Positions 1-8,113 of a DNA stretch of 15,510 nt are shown here, one piece after another; position 1 is the first letter of the stretch, and every line of letters begins with the position of its first letter. A program made the position numbers and the translations under genes. Below the pieces are notes generated by a model. It had not been told where the DNA came from. It made no database searches and saw nothing but the letters and a program-made list of their open reading frames with translations. The DNA is from CBCXVS01 sp965178525. Its GTDB lineage: Bacteria > Tectomicrobia > Entotheonellia > Entotheonellales > Entotheonellaceae. The stretch covers positions 1 to 15,510 of the forward strand of contig CBCXVS010000190.1 of assembly GCA_965178525.1 (NCBI GenBank). Direction: 5' to 3'.

Positions 1-264
1 TTTTGCGATTTACATGGGACCAAAGGTCAATTCGTTTCAGGCTTTTGAGTTTTTATTTCAACAAGTTGTCGCCGAATTACGGGAGGAACTTCGGTATAAT
101 GATTTTGATAAACATGAAGGGTGATCATACAACGAAAAGATTTCTGTTGCAATACACAAAATACATCATGGATGTTTATGAAATAGGTCATGTACGACAA
201 AGCTGGGTCAGCGTTGATCCAATTGTGAGGGGCCATCGTAAGTGGGTAGGCGTGTGCGGTCTTT
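1..264. other. AT-richer non-coding region downstream of the operon
   Basis: No convincing gene is seen. The stretch is visibly richer in A/T than the genes that follow. The open frames crossing it on both strands give unrecognisable, low-complexity translations. A TATAAT hexamer lies on the plus strand at 95-100, but no well-spaced -35 box or downstream gene supports it as a promoter. The region lies past the stop codon of the last gene of the minus-strand array and is best read as intergenic sequence. Confidence 0.5.
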
Positions 265-286
265 GGCCGCTGCAGAAGTGGCGGCC
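265..286 (-). terminator. GC-rich inverted repeat just after the last gene of the operon
   Basis: A perfect 6-bp inverted repeat (GGCCGC / GCGGCC) with a 10-nt loop starts a few bases after the TAG of the flavoprotein gene on the minus strand. A second, overlapping pairing with GCGGTC at 255-260 is possible on the plus strand. No T-run follows on the minus strand, so it is not a classic intrinsic terminator. Its position suggests a 3'-end hairpin or weak termination signal for the operon. Confidence 0.3.
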
Positions 287-290
287 GGGG

Positions 291-1421
291 CTATCCACGT
301 GTCCAGCGAATGAGCTGCTGGCCTATGCCGGGAAACAGCCGCAAGAGGGTGATCGCAGCCGTACCCCAAGACGGTGTGAGCAAGACGTGTTGTAAACCGC
401 GCCCGACACGAAGCCGGCGTGTAAATTCCTGGCGCCAACGCCGGTCGTAGGCGCACAGCATGGCGGCATCCGTCAGTTGGCCGGCCAAAAAACGATTTGC
501 TAAGGGCGCGAGTATTTCTCCTGTCTGCAAGGCCATCGCCATGCCATCGCCACATAGCGGGCTGATGGAGGCGGCCGCATCGCCCACCATCATAATGGCC
601 TTGGCTGTCCGTGCGCGTGAGCCAAAGACGAGATTGGCGATCGCAAAGGCCGAGCGCCAATTCGGACGCAGAGCCGCGAGGCGTTGTTGCAACAGCGGGT
701 TGTGGGCCAGCACCTCCGCGCCAAAGCGTTCGTAGTCGCCACCTACACGACGGAAGGCGCGCGCCTCGGTGAGGAGGGAAAGGTTGGTTTTGCCGCCTTC
801 CACCTCGCACAGCCCGGCATAGCCACCCGGAAAGGCATGCAATTCCACCCGCCCCGGCACGCGATCACCTGTGGCATAGAGTTTGAGCGCCATGAGAGGG
901 TGGGAGGGATGCTGCACCACGTCCCGGTGCAGTTTGCGGTGCAAGACCGACTGTTTGCCAAAGGCGCCGACAACGAGCCGGGTTTTCAGTTCCTGGCCGC
1001 CATCCGGGCCATGGCCTCGGAGGTGAAAGCCGTGCTCAAAATTCCCGGCGACCTCCCGAATGTGTAGCCCGAGTCTGACATCCACACCGACTTCATGGCA
1101 ACGCTCGACCAAAAGGTGATCCATACGGCGGCGACTCAACCCTCGCCCGCGAGCCGGAAGCGATGCGTGCCAGGTGCGACCGCTGACGCTGCTGACTAAG
1201 ACGGCGCCAATGTGCGGGGCGGCGTCTTGCTGCAGGGCGTCTCCCAAGCCGAGGTGCTGCAGGCTCTCAACGCCCTCGGGGGAGAGAAATTCGCCGCACA
1301 GCTTGTCTACGGGATACGTCCGGCGTTCGGCCAGCGTCACCTGCCACCCCGCCTGTTGCAGGTGGTACGCGGTGGCGCATCCGCCCGGTCCGGCCCCGAT
1401 GACAACGACATCGCAGTCCAC
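291..1421 (-). CDS. FAD-dependent oxidoreductase, geranylgeranyl reductase-like
   Basis: 376 aa flavoprotein. The N-terminus carries a Rossmann dinucleotide-binding motif (VVIGAGPGG, about residues 6-14). The C-terminal half carries the second FAD motif (VGDAAASISPLCGDGM), as in geranylgeranyl reductase/FixC/UbiH-type enzymes. The length is normal for the family and there is no membrane segment. The chosen start is GTG at 1421: AGGAGG precedes it by about 5 nt, and the methyltransferase stop lies only 11 nt upstream, so the two genes are tightly coupled. Such flavoproteins hydroxylate phenolic rings or reduce polyprenyl double bonds. Next to a type III PKS, a methyltransferase and UbiA, tailoring of a phenolic/quinone lipid is the likely job (inference). 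Which of the two reactions applies cannot be told from sequence. It ends in TAG and is the last gene of the array. Confidence 0.85.
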   Translation of the reverse strand: MDCDVVVIGAGPGGCATAYHLQQAGWQVTLAERRTYPVDKLCGEFLSPEGVESLQHLGLGDALQQDAAPHIGAVLVSSVSGRTWHASLPARGRGLSRRRMDHLLVERCHEVGVDVRLGLHIREVAGNFEHGFHLRGHGPDGGQELKTRLVVGAFGKQSVLHRKLHRDVVQHPSHPLMALKLYATGDRVPGRVELHAFPGGYAGLCEVEGGKTNLSLLTEARAFRRVGGDYERFGAEVLAHNPLLQQRLAALRPNWRSAFAIANLVFGSRARTAKAIMMVGDAAASISPLCGDGMAMALQTGEILAPLANRFLAGQLTDAAMLCAYDRRWRQEFTRRLRVGRGLQHVLLTPSWGTAAITLLRLFPGIGQQLIRWTRG

Positions 1422-1432
1422 GCCGTCCTCCT

Positions 1433-2137
1433 CTATTTCCGGGCGATGACCATGAACCGGAAGGGCCAGAGGCGCTTGATGGTCAGGTTGTCAATATCAC
1501 TCCAGCGTGCCAACTCTGCAAAATCTTGCCGCCGGAAACCTCGGAGCACACTGACCGGGGCATCGTGCTGGAACATCGGACTCCGCGACAAGAGGCGAGC
1601 GAGGCAGGTGATGGCATAAAACGCCATGCGATGGCGATGCAGGTCATTGACAATGAATCCCTTGCGGCAGAACCGATACATGATCCGAAAGATATGCGCC
1701 GCCTCGGCTTGGGGAAAATGGTGCAGAAACATGGCGCAATGTGCGTAGTCAAACGACTCCGGGGCAAAGGGGAGGGCCAACACATCCGCTTCGTGTATGG
1801 TGATTTCCGGATAGGCGGCGACGTTGTCCCGTGCCAGGGCGCAAATCGCCGGGTTGAAATCCACGGCGTCGATGCGAACGTCGAGTGCCCGTGCGCGCGC
1901 CCACCGCACGATGGCGATCGGAATATCTGCTGCCCCGGTGCCGAGATCGAGGAGGCTCAGGGATTGACCGGGCTGAGGGCCAACACAACGGCGTAAGGCG
2001 TGCCGTGTGGTCCGGGCGCCGCCGAGGAATCGATTCACATAGGCGATTTCAGTCAGTGCGGCCAGGACATCGTCGCCAACAGCCGAGGCATCGTCCATGT
2101 ATTCGGGCGCAGTACTGCGCTGGCGCCAATCAATCAT
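1433..2137 (-). CDS. Class I SAM-dependent methyltransferase
   Basis: 234 aa. SAM-binding motif I is clear (LLDLGTGAADIP), followed by an acidic strand end (IDAVDFNPA) and motif III-like residues around ALPFAPESFDYAHC, as in UbiE/Methyltransf_25-type enzymes. There is no signal peptide or membrane helix. The start at 2137 (ATG-ATT-GAT-TGG) has GGCGGA at good spacing; an ATG two codons earlier sits directly on that Shine-Dalgarno and is less likely. The start overlaps the end of the type III PKS gene by 8 nt, implying translational coupling. The flavoprotein follows after 11 nt. The probable role is O- or C-methylation of the phenolic product of the neighbouring PKS (inference from context); the substrate is not visible in the sequence. 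Confidence 0.85.
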   Translation of the reverse strand: MIDWRQRSTAPEYMDDASAVGDDVLAALTEIAYVNRFLGGARTTRHALRRCVGPQPGQSLSLLDLGTGAADIPIAIVRWARARALDVRIDAVDFNPAICALARDNVAAYPEITIHEADVLALPFAPESFDYAHCAMFLHHFPQAEAAHIFRIMYRFCRKGFIVNDLHRHRMAFYAITCLARLLSRSPMFQHDAPVSVLRGFRRQDFAELARWSDIDNLTIKRLWPFRFMVIARK

Positions 2138-3254
2138 GGCCATTCCGCCGGCACCACAGCATGCCTTCCAGGGCAATCCCCGGACCAAAGGCGAGGGTCA
2201 TTCCGCGCGCCGGCAGGGCTGTGTGGGTGGTCAAGAGGTGGTCCATGACGAAGAGCACGGTGGGCGACGACATATTGCCGTAAGCCCGCATGATGGCGCG
2301 CGAGCCGGCGAGGGCCTCAGGCGGCAATGCCAAAGCGCGTTGGCAGGCATCGAGGATGGCGCGCCCACCCGGATGCACGGCCCACAGGTCCACTTCGTCT
2401 TGGCGCCATCCGTACTGCATGAGACTCGATCCTACGAAATCCGGGATGAGACGCTGCAAGTCCTTCGCATTGGAGAGCGCCAGACCCATCTGGAAGCCGT
2501 GATCCCCAATATGCCAGGAGATGGAATCTCGGGCTTCCCGACACACATGGGAGGCGAAGTGATCGAGTTGACAGAGGGATTGTCCGTTCGCATATCCGGT
2601 GCTGCTGAGCACGGCTGCGGCCGCGCCATCACCGAACAGGCTGTTGATGATCAGATTTTCTTCTGTCGGCGTGCGTTTCAGGTGTAACGTACAGAGTTCG
2701 ACACAGACGAGCAAGACCACTGCCTGCGGATCACTGCGGCAGATCGCATCCGCGGTTTGCAGCCCTTGCAGTGCCGCATGGCAGCCCATAAAACCGATCT
2801 GCAAACGGCGAATATCGGGCCGCAACCCTAAGCGGTCGATCAACAAGAGATCGGGACCGGGCGAGAAAAAGCCAGTGCAGGTGACGACCACGAGGTGGGT
2901 GATATCTGCCGCGGTGACGTGCGTTTGCCGTCCCAAGGCGTGTTGGGCTGCGGTCTCGGCGAGTTCGACGGCCTCGGCTTCATACACTTGCATACGCTGC
3001 CGCGTGCTCGGCTCATAGCACGGGAAGCGATCGTCCGCGTCATGTCTCGCCGTTGGGTGGAATAGCTCTGTGCCGCCGTAGTAGCGGAAATCAATTTGCG
3101 ACCGGCGATAGATAAACTGCAGACGGCGTCCGAGGGCGGCGTCCGAGCGGTGGTACGCCTGCATAAAGCGGCAGACATCCTCCTGGCTGACGCGATGTGT
3201 GGGCACCGCTGTACCTATGGACCATAGGGCGGTGGCCGATCCTTCATGACTCAC
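2130..3254 (-). CDS. Type III polyketide synthase (chalcone/stilbene synthase family)
   Basis: 374 aa, normal for the family. The full catalytic triad is present: Cys158 in GFMGCHAAL, His294 in WAVHPGG and Asn327 in YGNMSS. The C-terminal GFGPG-like loop is also there (LAFGPGIALEGM). Family members condense acyl starters with malonyl-CoA and cyclise the chain to resorcinols, pyrones or phloroglucinols without a carrier-bound product. The chosen start is GTG at 3254 because AAGGAGG sits about 6 nt upstream; an ATG nine codons earlier has no comparable site. Bacterial type III PKSs beside methyltransferase and flavoprotein genes, such as the Streptomyces Srs system, make phenolic lipids. Here UbiA lies 39 nt upstream and the methyltransferase overlaps the 3' end. 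A long-chain acyl starter is therefore likely (inference). The gene is intact. Confidence 0.93.
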   Translation of the reverse strand: MSHEGSATALWSIGTAVPTHRVSQEDVCRFMQAYHRSDAALGRRLQFIYRRSQIDFRYYGGTELFHPTARHDADDRFPCYEPSTRQRMQVYEAEAVELAETAAQHALGRQTHVTAADITHLVVVTCTGFFSPGPDLLLIDRLGLRPDIRRLQIGFMGCHAALQGLQTADAICRSDPQAVVLLVCVELCTLHLKRTPTEENLIINSLFGDGAAAAVLSSTGYANGQSLCQLDHFASHVCREARDSISWHIGDHGFQMGLALSNAKDLQRLIPDFVGSSLMQYGWRQDEVDLWAVHPGGRAILDACQRALALPPEALAGSRAIMRAYGNMSSPTVLFVMDHLLTTHTALPARGMTLAFGPGIALEGMLWCRRNGHD

Positions 3255-3293
3255 AATGTCCTCCTTGGGAGCCAGCACCATGATGCATCGGAC

Positions 3294-4175
3294 TCAGGAC
3301 CGATATGGCGTCTGCTGTAGTATATATTCAACACAAAGAAAGCACCAAAATATTCCGGACATACCCAGGCTAATGCCAAAGGACCAGTCATGGTTCTGAT
3401 ACACGTTTTGGTGGGGAAAGCGCCGGGCCCAGACGTGGAGCACACCCAGAAAGACGACACAACCCACGGGCAGGAGCCACATCCAAAAACGATGGAAAAT
3501 CGCGCGGGTGAAGAACAGCCATGCCATGAGTCCCATGCCGGCACCGACGACCATACGGCTGAACCGAAACACCCCCTGAGGACCGTAGTATACGGCAAAA
3601 GAACGGTCTCCGCGTTGTCGGTCTTCATCGACCTGATAGACCTGGGTGAGGGGATAGAGACCGGTAATGATGAGCGCCGCGGCACCGGCCGTGAGCCCGG
3701 CCGTTACGTGGCCCGCCTTGCCGATGCCTGCCTGGGCAGCTCCAAGGCCCATGAAGAACGGCAGCAGGCCCTGACCGCAGGTCACCATCACAAGACTGAG
3801 CACGGGCCGGGCTTTCAAGCGCCAGCGCGGGTGAGAATAAGCGATGCCCAGCAGGAACATCACGAGCCCCGCTAGAAACATCGGCATACCCCACAATGTC
3901 AAGCCGATGAGGGCGAGGATTTGCAGTCCCAACCCGCCGTAAAGTTCCAGGGCGCCAACGGTGGGTGGATGTTTCATACCACTTATTGGCCCCGTGTCGC
4001 GATCGTAGTAGCTGTTGTAGGCCGTGGCCCCGCCATACAGACCGATATGTACGATGAGAAAAAGCGCCAGAAAGGACAGATTGGGCGAGGCACCGGTGAC
4101 GCCATATCCCAACAGGAAAACTGGGGCTAAGATGAATTGGAACTGTAAGCGCAAATTGCGTAAGAAATATACCAT
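3294..4175 (-). CDS. UbiA-family membrane prenyltransferase
   Basis: 293 aa polytopic membrane protein with about eight or nine hydrophobic helices. The first Asp-rich motif is N54-SYY-D58-R-D60. The second is D183-E-D185 through D190 in QVYQVDEDRQRGDRS. Both match UbiA-type enzymes, which bind Mg-diphosphate of a prenyl donor and transfer the prenyl chain to an aromatic acceptor in the membrane. The ATG at 4175 has an AGGG element about 7 nt upstream. It follows UbiB by 28 nt and precedes the type III PKS by 39 nt. The acceptor could be the phenolic product of that PKS, giving a prenylated phenol or quinone (inference). A role in standard menaquinone, ubiquinone or haem A synthesis cannot be excluded, though no other genes of those pathways are present. 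Confidence 0.9.
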   Translation of the reverse strand: MVYFLRNLRLQFQFILAPVFLLGYGVTGASPNLSFLALFLIVHIGLYGGATAYNSYYDRDTGPISGMKHPPTVGALELYGGLGLQILALIGLTLWGMPMFLAGLVMFLLGIAYSHPRWRLKARPVLSLVMVTCGQGLLPFFMGLGAAQAGIGKAGHVTAGLTAGAAALIITGLYPLTQVYQVDEDRQRGDRSFAVYYGPQGVFRFSRMVVGAGMGLMAWLFFTRAIFHRFWMWLLPVGCVVFLGVLHVWARRFPHQNVYQNHDWSFGISLGMSGIFWCFLCVEYILQQTPYRS

Positions 4176-4203
4176 GCGTGACCCTGGCTCAAATGCCGAT
4201 CTT

Positions 4204-5898
4204 TTAGCCTCTTCGGAAATAGAGTAAAACGAATAAAATTAACGCCATTATCATGACCAGGGGACGCTTATCTACGTTCTCGAAAAAGTCGAGAACATCC
4301 TGGAAGCTTTTACCACGCCCTATGTGGAAGAGCCCAAAGACAATCGCTGCCATGATCATAGCAGATGGGAGCTTTCTCAACAGACGTTGCAGCTCTCTCA
4401 TTATCATTTGTAGCTGTGGTAGGGTAATTTGTATCTCCAGTTTCCCATCTTTAAGCTGCCCGATGAGATTGCGATAATCGTCAGGAAAGTTGACGATCAG
4501 ACGATCGTAATCCTTCACCGTCTTCCAATATTGCTTTATAATCGTCTTCGGGTAGTAGCGGGCATAAATCAGCTCGCTGATTCTCGGCCCCCACACGTCC
4601 CGCCAATCAAATGCCGGATCAAGGCGGCGCGCCACGCCTTCGAGCGTACTGATGGCCTTGAAAAAGAACAGAAAGGTGGACGGCGTCGAGATATTATGGC
4701 GGTACATGATGCGATTCATCACTTCAAACAGTCTGGCAAAGGAGATCCGATTCGCCGGCTGAAAGTGTATTTCATCCATATATTCCATCAGGTCGTTACG
4801 AAACTGTATTCTATCCAATGCTTTCACGGGCTTTCCGACCGTTAAAAACGTTTCTTCAAACAGATCGAGATCCTGGTAAATGACCGCGTAGAACCATTGC
4901 AGGAACAGCTCCAAAAGCGTATCGCTAAACCGCAGCATAATCCCAAAATCGACATACCCGACCACATTGTCCGCCATAAATAGGATATTGCCGGGGTGCG
5001 GGTCGGCATGAAAAAACGCCTCCTCGAAAATCTGGCGGAACATGGAATCGCTGAGACGCTGGGCGACGATCTTCGGATCGACGTGCAGGTCTTGGAAAGC
5101 CTGGGGCTCGTTCAGTTTCGCACCGCGTAAGAATTCCATCACCAGCAGCCGTTCGGTGGTCAATGCCATATGGACTTGGGGGATTTTCACCCAAGGCGTG
5201 TCTGCAAACATCGCTGCCAACCGCTCTTGATTTTTCGCTTCTGAGAGAAAATTGATCTCATCCATCAAGGTGTCCCGAAACGCATTGATGGCCTCATCGG
5301 GACGATGCAAGGCGAGATCCGGCTAGGTGTTGACGGCCCGTGTGGCCATGGCGCGCAGAATACGGATATCGGTCGTGATCAAGCGTTTGAGATTGGGATG
5401 CTGCACCTTGACGGCGACCTCTTCCCCGGTGTGGAGCACGGCCCGGTGCACCTGGGCAATCGAAGCAGTGGACAGCGGCATCGGATCAAATTCGGCGAAA
5501 ACCTCTTCAAGCGGTTTGCCGAGTTCCTGGCGGATGGTGCGTCTCACCGTCCTGAAAGGCACCGGGGCCAGGCGGTCTTGCAAGTGTTCAAACTCTCGGA
5601 GGATTTCAGGGGGGACAAAATCCGGCCTGACGCTGAGCCACTGGCCGAATTTGATGTACGTCGTGCCTAAATCTTCCACAATGTCTCGGATGAGGCGGGC
5701 GCGGGTGTCTTCTGTCGGTAGGTCCTCGGTCTGGCCGAGCAATCTGGAGACCCATACCACCGGATTGATCCCCCCCAGCCTTTCGGCCGTCGAGATGAGC
5801 CCGTACTTTGCCATCACCAAGCTGATCGATCGCAGCCGGTTGGCCATGCGAAACTGTCCTGGCAATTCAATGATATTCATCCGATGGGTGTACTCCAT
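4204..5898 (-). pseudogene. UbiB/ABC1 (ADCK-like) atypical kinase gene interrupted by in-frame TAG
   Basis: Read through a single TAG at 5323-5325 (codon 192), the frame gives about 564 aa, the family's usual length. Hallmarks before the stop: KFGQ (the invariant KxGQ motif), the Ala-rich loop STASIAQVHRA, and the Lys in VAVKVQHP. After it: the catalytic loop FFHADPHPGN and the DFG in GYVDFG. Two hydrophobic helices end the protein, as in UbiB membrane anchors. Family members are ATPases/kinases supporting quinone-lipid biosynthesis or transport. Flanking residues (RAVNT-stop-PDLALH) would fit Trp or Gln at the interrupted position, one transition from TAG. The start is uncertain: ATG 5898, GTG 5907 and ATG 5880 are all possible and none has a strong ribosome site. 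It lies directly upstream of UbiA. If the TAG is real, the catalytic loop is lost. Confidence 0.85.
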
Positions 5899-5945
5899 GG
5901 TTGTCACAACGAGGTGCGGTACAACCTAGTAAAGTCCTTTGCGTT

Positions 5946-6860
5946 TCATCTTTTGGTAAAAATGTCTGCCATGCCAGTTGAACAGATGCCAGGAAAGACG
6001 CAGTGACCAGGGAAGTTTGGGTATCCAAAACCCTTCGCCAAGGGGGCTGGTGGCGCCATCGCCCCAAGCTCAATCTCCGCAGTGATGATGCCGGCGCCTT
6101 CCGGGCCGCTACGGCGGGCGAGCACCCGCCCGGTTGCATCGACAATTTGGGTTCCCCCCAAGTACGCGGAACGATACGGGAGATGGAATATTGGCGTTTG
6201 CCCAATCAACGATCCTGCCTGCGCCGCATGCACGACAGGTATGCCAAGGATACGGGCCATATGACTGAGACTGTCTCGCATGATGTTGACCGCTGCTTTC
6301 TCGTGTCGGGCCCAAAGGCGGCGGAGGATGGGTAATTGGGGGTAGCCCCACCAACTGGAGCCCCCAATCAGTACGTCAATGTGTCCCCGCAGGCGCCGTG
6401 CGGTTTGCCAGCGCAGGAATTCCCAGCAGAGCGCCACACCAACCGTCGCGGCATCCGTATGGATGATGCCGTCATCATGGCCGCCGCAATAGTAACAATT
6501 CTCCCATAATGTGGGAATATCCTTATCATGCATACCATACGTACCGTCGGGTCCAGCCAAAACATACGTATTGTAGCGATCCGCACCTTTAATGGAAATA
6601 AAACCGCCGCCAATATATCTCTGGTGGCGCTGTGCGGCATCACGCAGGAGTTGTAGCGCCGGCCCTTCGAGCGGTAGGGCCGTATGGATCATTGACGGCA
6701 TATAGACCATGCCTGTGGTCATAAATTCCGGCAACACAACCCAGGTCGCACCCTAAGCGAAAGCCGCCTCCATGAGCTCGGCCGCTTGGCGTAAGTTCTC
6801 CGCAATATGGCCTGCTTGTGGCTGCATTTGGCAGGCGGCCACCTTGATTGTGTTTTCCAT
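5946..6860 (-). pseudogene. Carbon-nitrogen hydrolase (nitrilase superfamily) gene interrupted by in-frame TAG
   Basis: Read through TAG at 6753-6755 (codon 36), the product is 304 aa, a normal nitrilase-fold length. The E-K-C triad is visible: Glu45 in VVLPEF, Lys113 in GMHDKDIP and Cys145 in VALCWEF. ATG 6860 is preceded by AAGGTG at about 5 nt and opens with a typical first strand (IKVAACQMQ). The stop falls in AAFA-stop-GATWVVLPE, a spot where relatives often carry Gln, Arg or similar; CAG to TAG is a simple explanation. The short peptide upstream lacks all catalytic residues. Family enzymes hydrolyse nitriles, amides, ureas or carbamoyl groups; the substrate here is unknown. It sits between the small membrane protein (33 nt upstream) and UbiB (47 nt downstream). 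Its role in a lipid/polyketide operon is unclear. Confidence 0.85.
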
Positions 6861-6893
6861 TTCGTCACCTTGCCCGGCTGAACGCACTGGACG

Positions 6894-7445
6894 CTATGCC
6901 GCCTCGCTTCTATAGCGCAGCCAGCCGCCAATCACGCTGATCAAAAAAATAGCTGCTAAGATGAAGAAGAAGAGCGAAAATTCGATGATCCCCATACCCA
7001 GGAAGACCAGGGCTGCCCAGATCCGCATGACGATGCTCATGCGTAGCACCCAGGCCGGTTCCTTGTACCAGTAGATGGTGTAATTCATGTAGGAGAGGCC
7101 CAGAAAGAGCATACCGGTGACCCGCACCCAAGGTGCTTTTGTCGGTTCGAAGCCGAAGGGCGGAATGAACCAATTGGGGAGAAGCAGCAGGAGATAGCCC
7201 AGCATCAGGGTCACAACCGCTATGGCAAGATTCCACAGGCTGGTCTTGACCAGTTTCCCTTCCTGACTCTGGTCAGGAGGGCTCACCGGCGGTGCGGGCA
7301 GCGGTGTTGACGGCGGTTGCGGACGCGGGTAGGACGGAGTGCGAGGTGACGAGAAACAGGAGCTGACAAGGGTGAAAATGAAGGTTGTGAGTTGCTGCGC
7401 CACGTTGTGATACCAATCGCAGCAGATTTTAACACAGCTTTTCAT
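6894..7445 (-). CDS. Unrecognised four-helix membrane protein
   Basis: 183 aa; I do not recognise the family. The N-terminal 30 residues hold four Cys (CVKICC, and one near residue 30) in a mildly hydrophobic stretch. A Pro/Ser-rich linker (about residues 33-60) follows, rich in PxPxP repeats. Then come four hydrophobic segments: about 70-90, 105-127, 131-150 and 152-172. The tail is GGWLRYRSEAA. ATG 7445 has GGAGG 7 nt upstream, so the start is well supported. A palindrome lies 18-41 nt upstream of the start. It is separated from the TlpA-like gene by 135 nt and precedes the nitrilase by 33 nt. The gene is intact. A membrane-partner, transport or assembly role is possible, but nothing in the sequence shows it. 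Confidence 0.75.
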   Translation of the reverse strand: MKSCVKICCDWYHNVAQQLTTFIFTLVSSCFSSPRTPSYPRPQPPSTPLPAPPVSPPDQSQEGKLVKTSLWNLAIAVVTLMLGYLLLLLPNWFIPPFGFEPTKAPWVRVTGMLFLGLSYMNYTIYWYKEPAWVLRMSIVMRIWAALVFLGMGIIEFSLFFFILAAIFLISVIGGWLRYRSEAA

Positions 7446-7462
7446 GATTGTGCCTCCACATG

Positions 7463-7486
7463 TAAGTTATGTCTGCTGATAACTTA
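7463..7486. promoter_or_regulatory. Perfect palindrome, candidate operator
   Basis: TAAGTTAT - 8 nt - ATAACTTA is a perfect 8-bp inverted repeat spanning 24 nt. It sits 18-41 nt upstream of the membrane-protein start in the widest gap of this part of the array. The half-site spacing suits a dimeric HTH repressor such as TetR, MarR or LysR types (inference). The arms are A/T-rich, so a strong RNA hairpin is less likely. No regulator gene is in the window, and I could not assign a convincing promoter next to it. Confidence 0.4.
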
Positions 7487-7580
7487 AGGGCACAAAGCGA
7501 CTGCGTCCTAACCGCGTCTACAAGGCGCTCTTGTCTGCCCCGTGCAGGCGTGTTGTAAGACCCTAGAACGTATCGTCCAA

Positions 7581-8093
7581 TTAAGGGTGCAGTGTTGCTT
7601 CAATCTTCTTTTCAATTTCCCCTCTATTTTCTTCATTGATGGTCCCTCCCGACCGTTGATTCCACATGATCACGCCCTGTTGATTTAATACCAAGGACTT
7701 CGGTATCCCAAGCAATCCATAGCGCTTTGCCACCTTGCCTTTCGGATCCAACAGCACGGGGTAGTCAACGTTGTATTTCTTACAGAAAGCCGCCACCATA
7801 TCTTGCCGCTCTTCAACCGAGATGCCGACCACGTGGAATCCCTGGCGCCGGTATTTGTGATAGAGCTGATTCATCATGGGCACTTCTTCTTTACAGGGCG
7901 CACACTAGGTCGCCCAAAAGTTTAGCAGTACGGCGCCTTTTTGTGTAAAATCCGACAACTGCATCTTGTCTCCGGTCAGGTTGACGAGAGCAAAGCCGGG
8001 GGCTTGGTCCCCGACGGCCGGCGGTTGGGCGGGTTCCTGCGCGCACTGGCTTAACAGTAGACTGAGCAGAAAGATTAACCTGAAGTTCTGCAT
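7581..8093 (-). pseudogene. TlpA/ResA-like thioredoxin lipoprotein gene with TAG inside the WCxxC motif
   Basis: Read through TAG at 7905-7907 (codon 63), the product is 170 aa, typical of TlpA/ResA-type thiol-disulfide oxidoreductases. ATG 8093 starts a lipoprotein signal: a hydrophobic run, then the lipobox LSQC with Cys17. The mature part has the AhpC/TSA-Redoxin start (GDQAPGFALVNLTG), then NFWAT-stop-CAPCKEE, where family members have WCAPC. The stop therefore replaces the conserved Trp (TGG to TAG). The cis-Pro loop is present later (GLLGIPKSLVL). Family members reduce disulfides of exported or cytochrome-maturation proteins. It follows the ASPIC protein gene by 20 nt, so both may act outside the cytoplasm together. 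The 62-residue truncated peptide would lack the redox centre. Ends in TAA. Confidence 0.88.
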
Positions 8094-8113
8094 AGAGGTC
8101 GTCCCTTGTGCTG

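Noticed and set aside
95..100. TATAAT promoter-like hexamer on the plus strand
   Set aside because: No -35 box at proper spacing and no plus-strand gene downstream; chance is likely in this A/T-rich stretch.
3..395. Plus-strand open frame at the window start
   Set aside because: The translation is unrecognisable, it runs into the end of the flavoprotein gene on the other strand, and it has no clear ribosome site.
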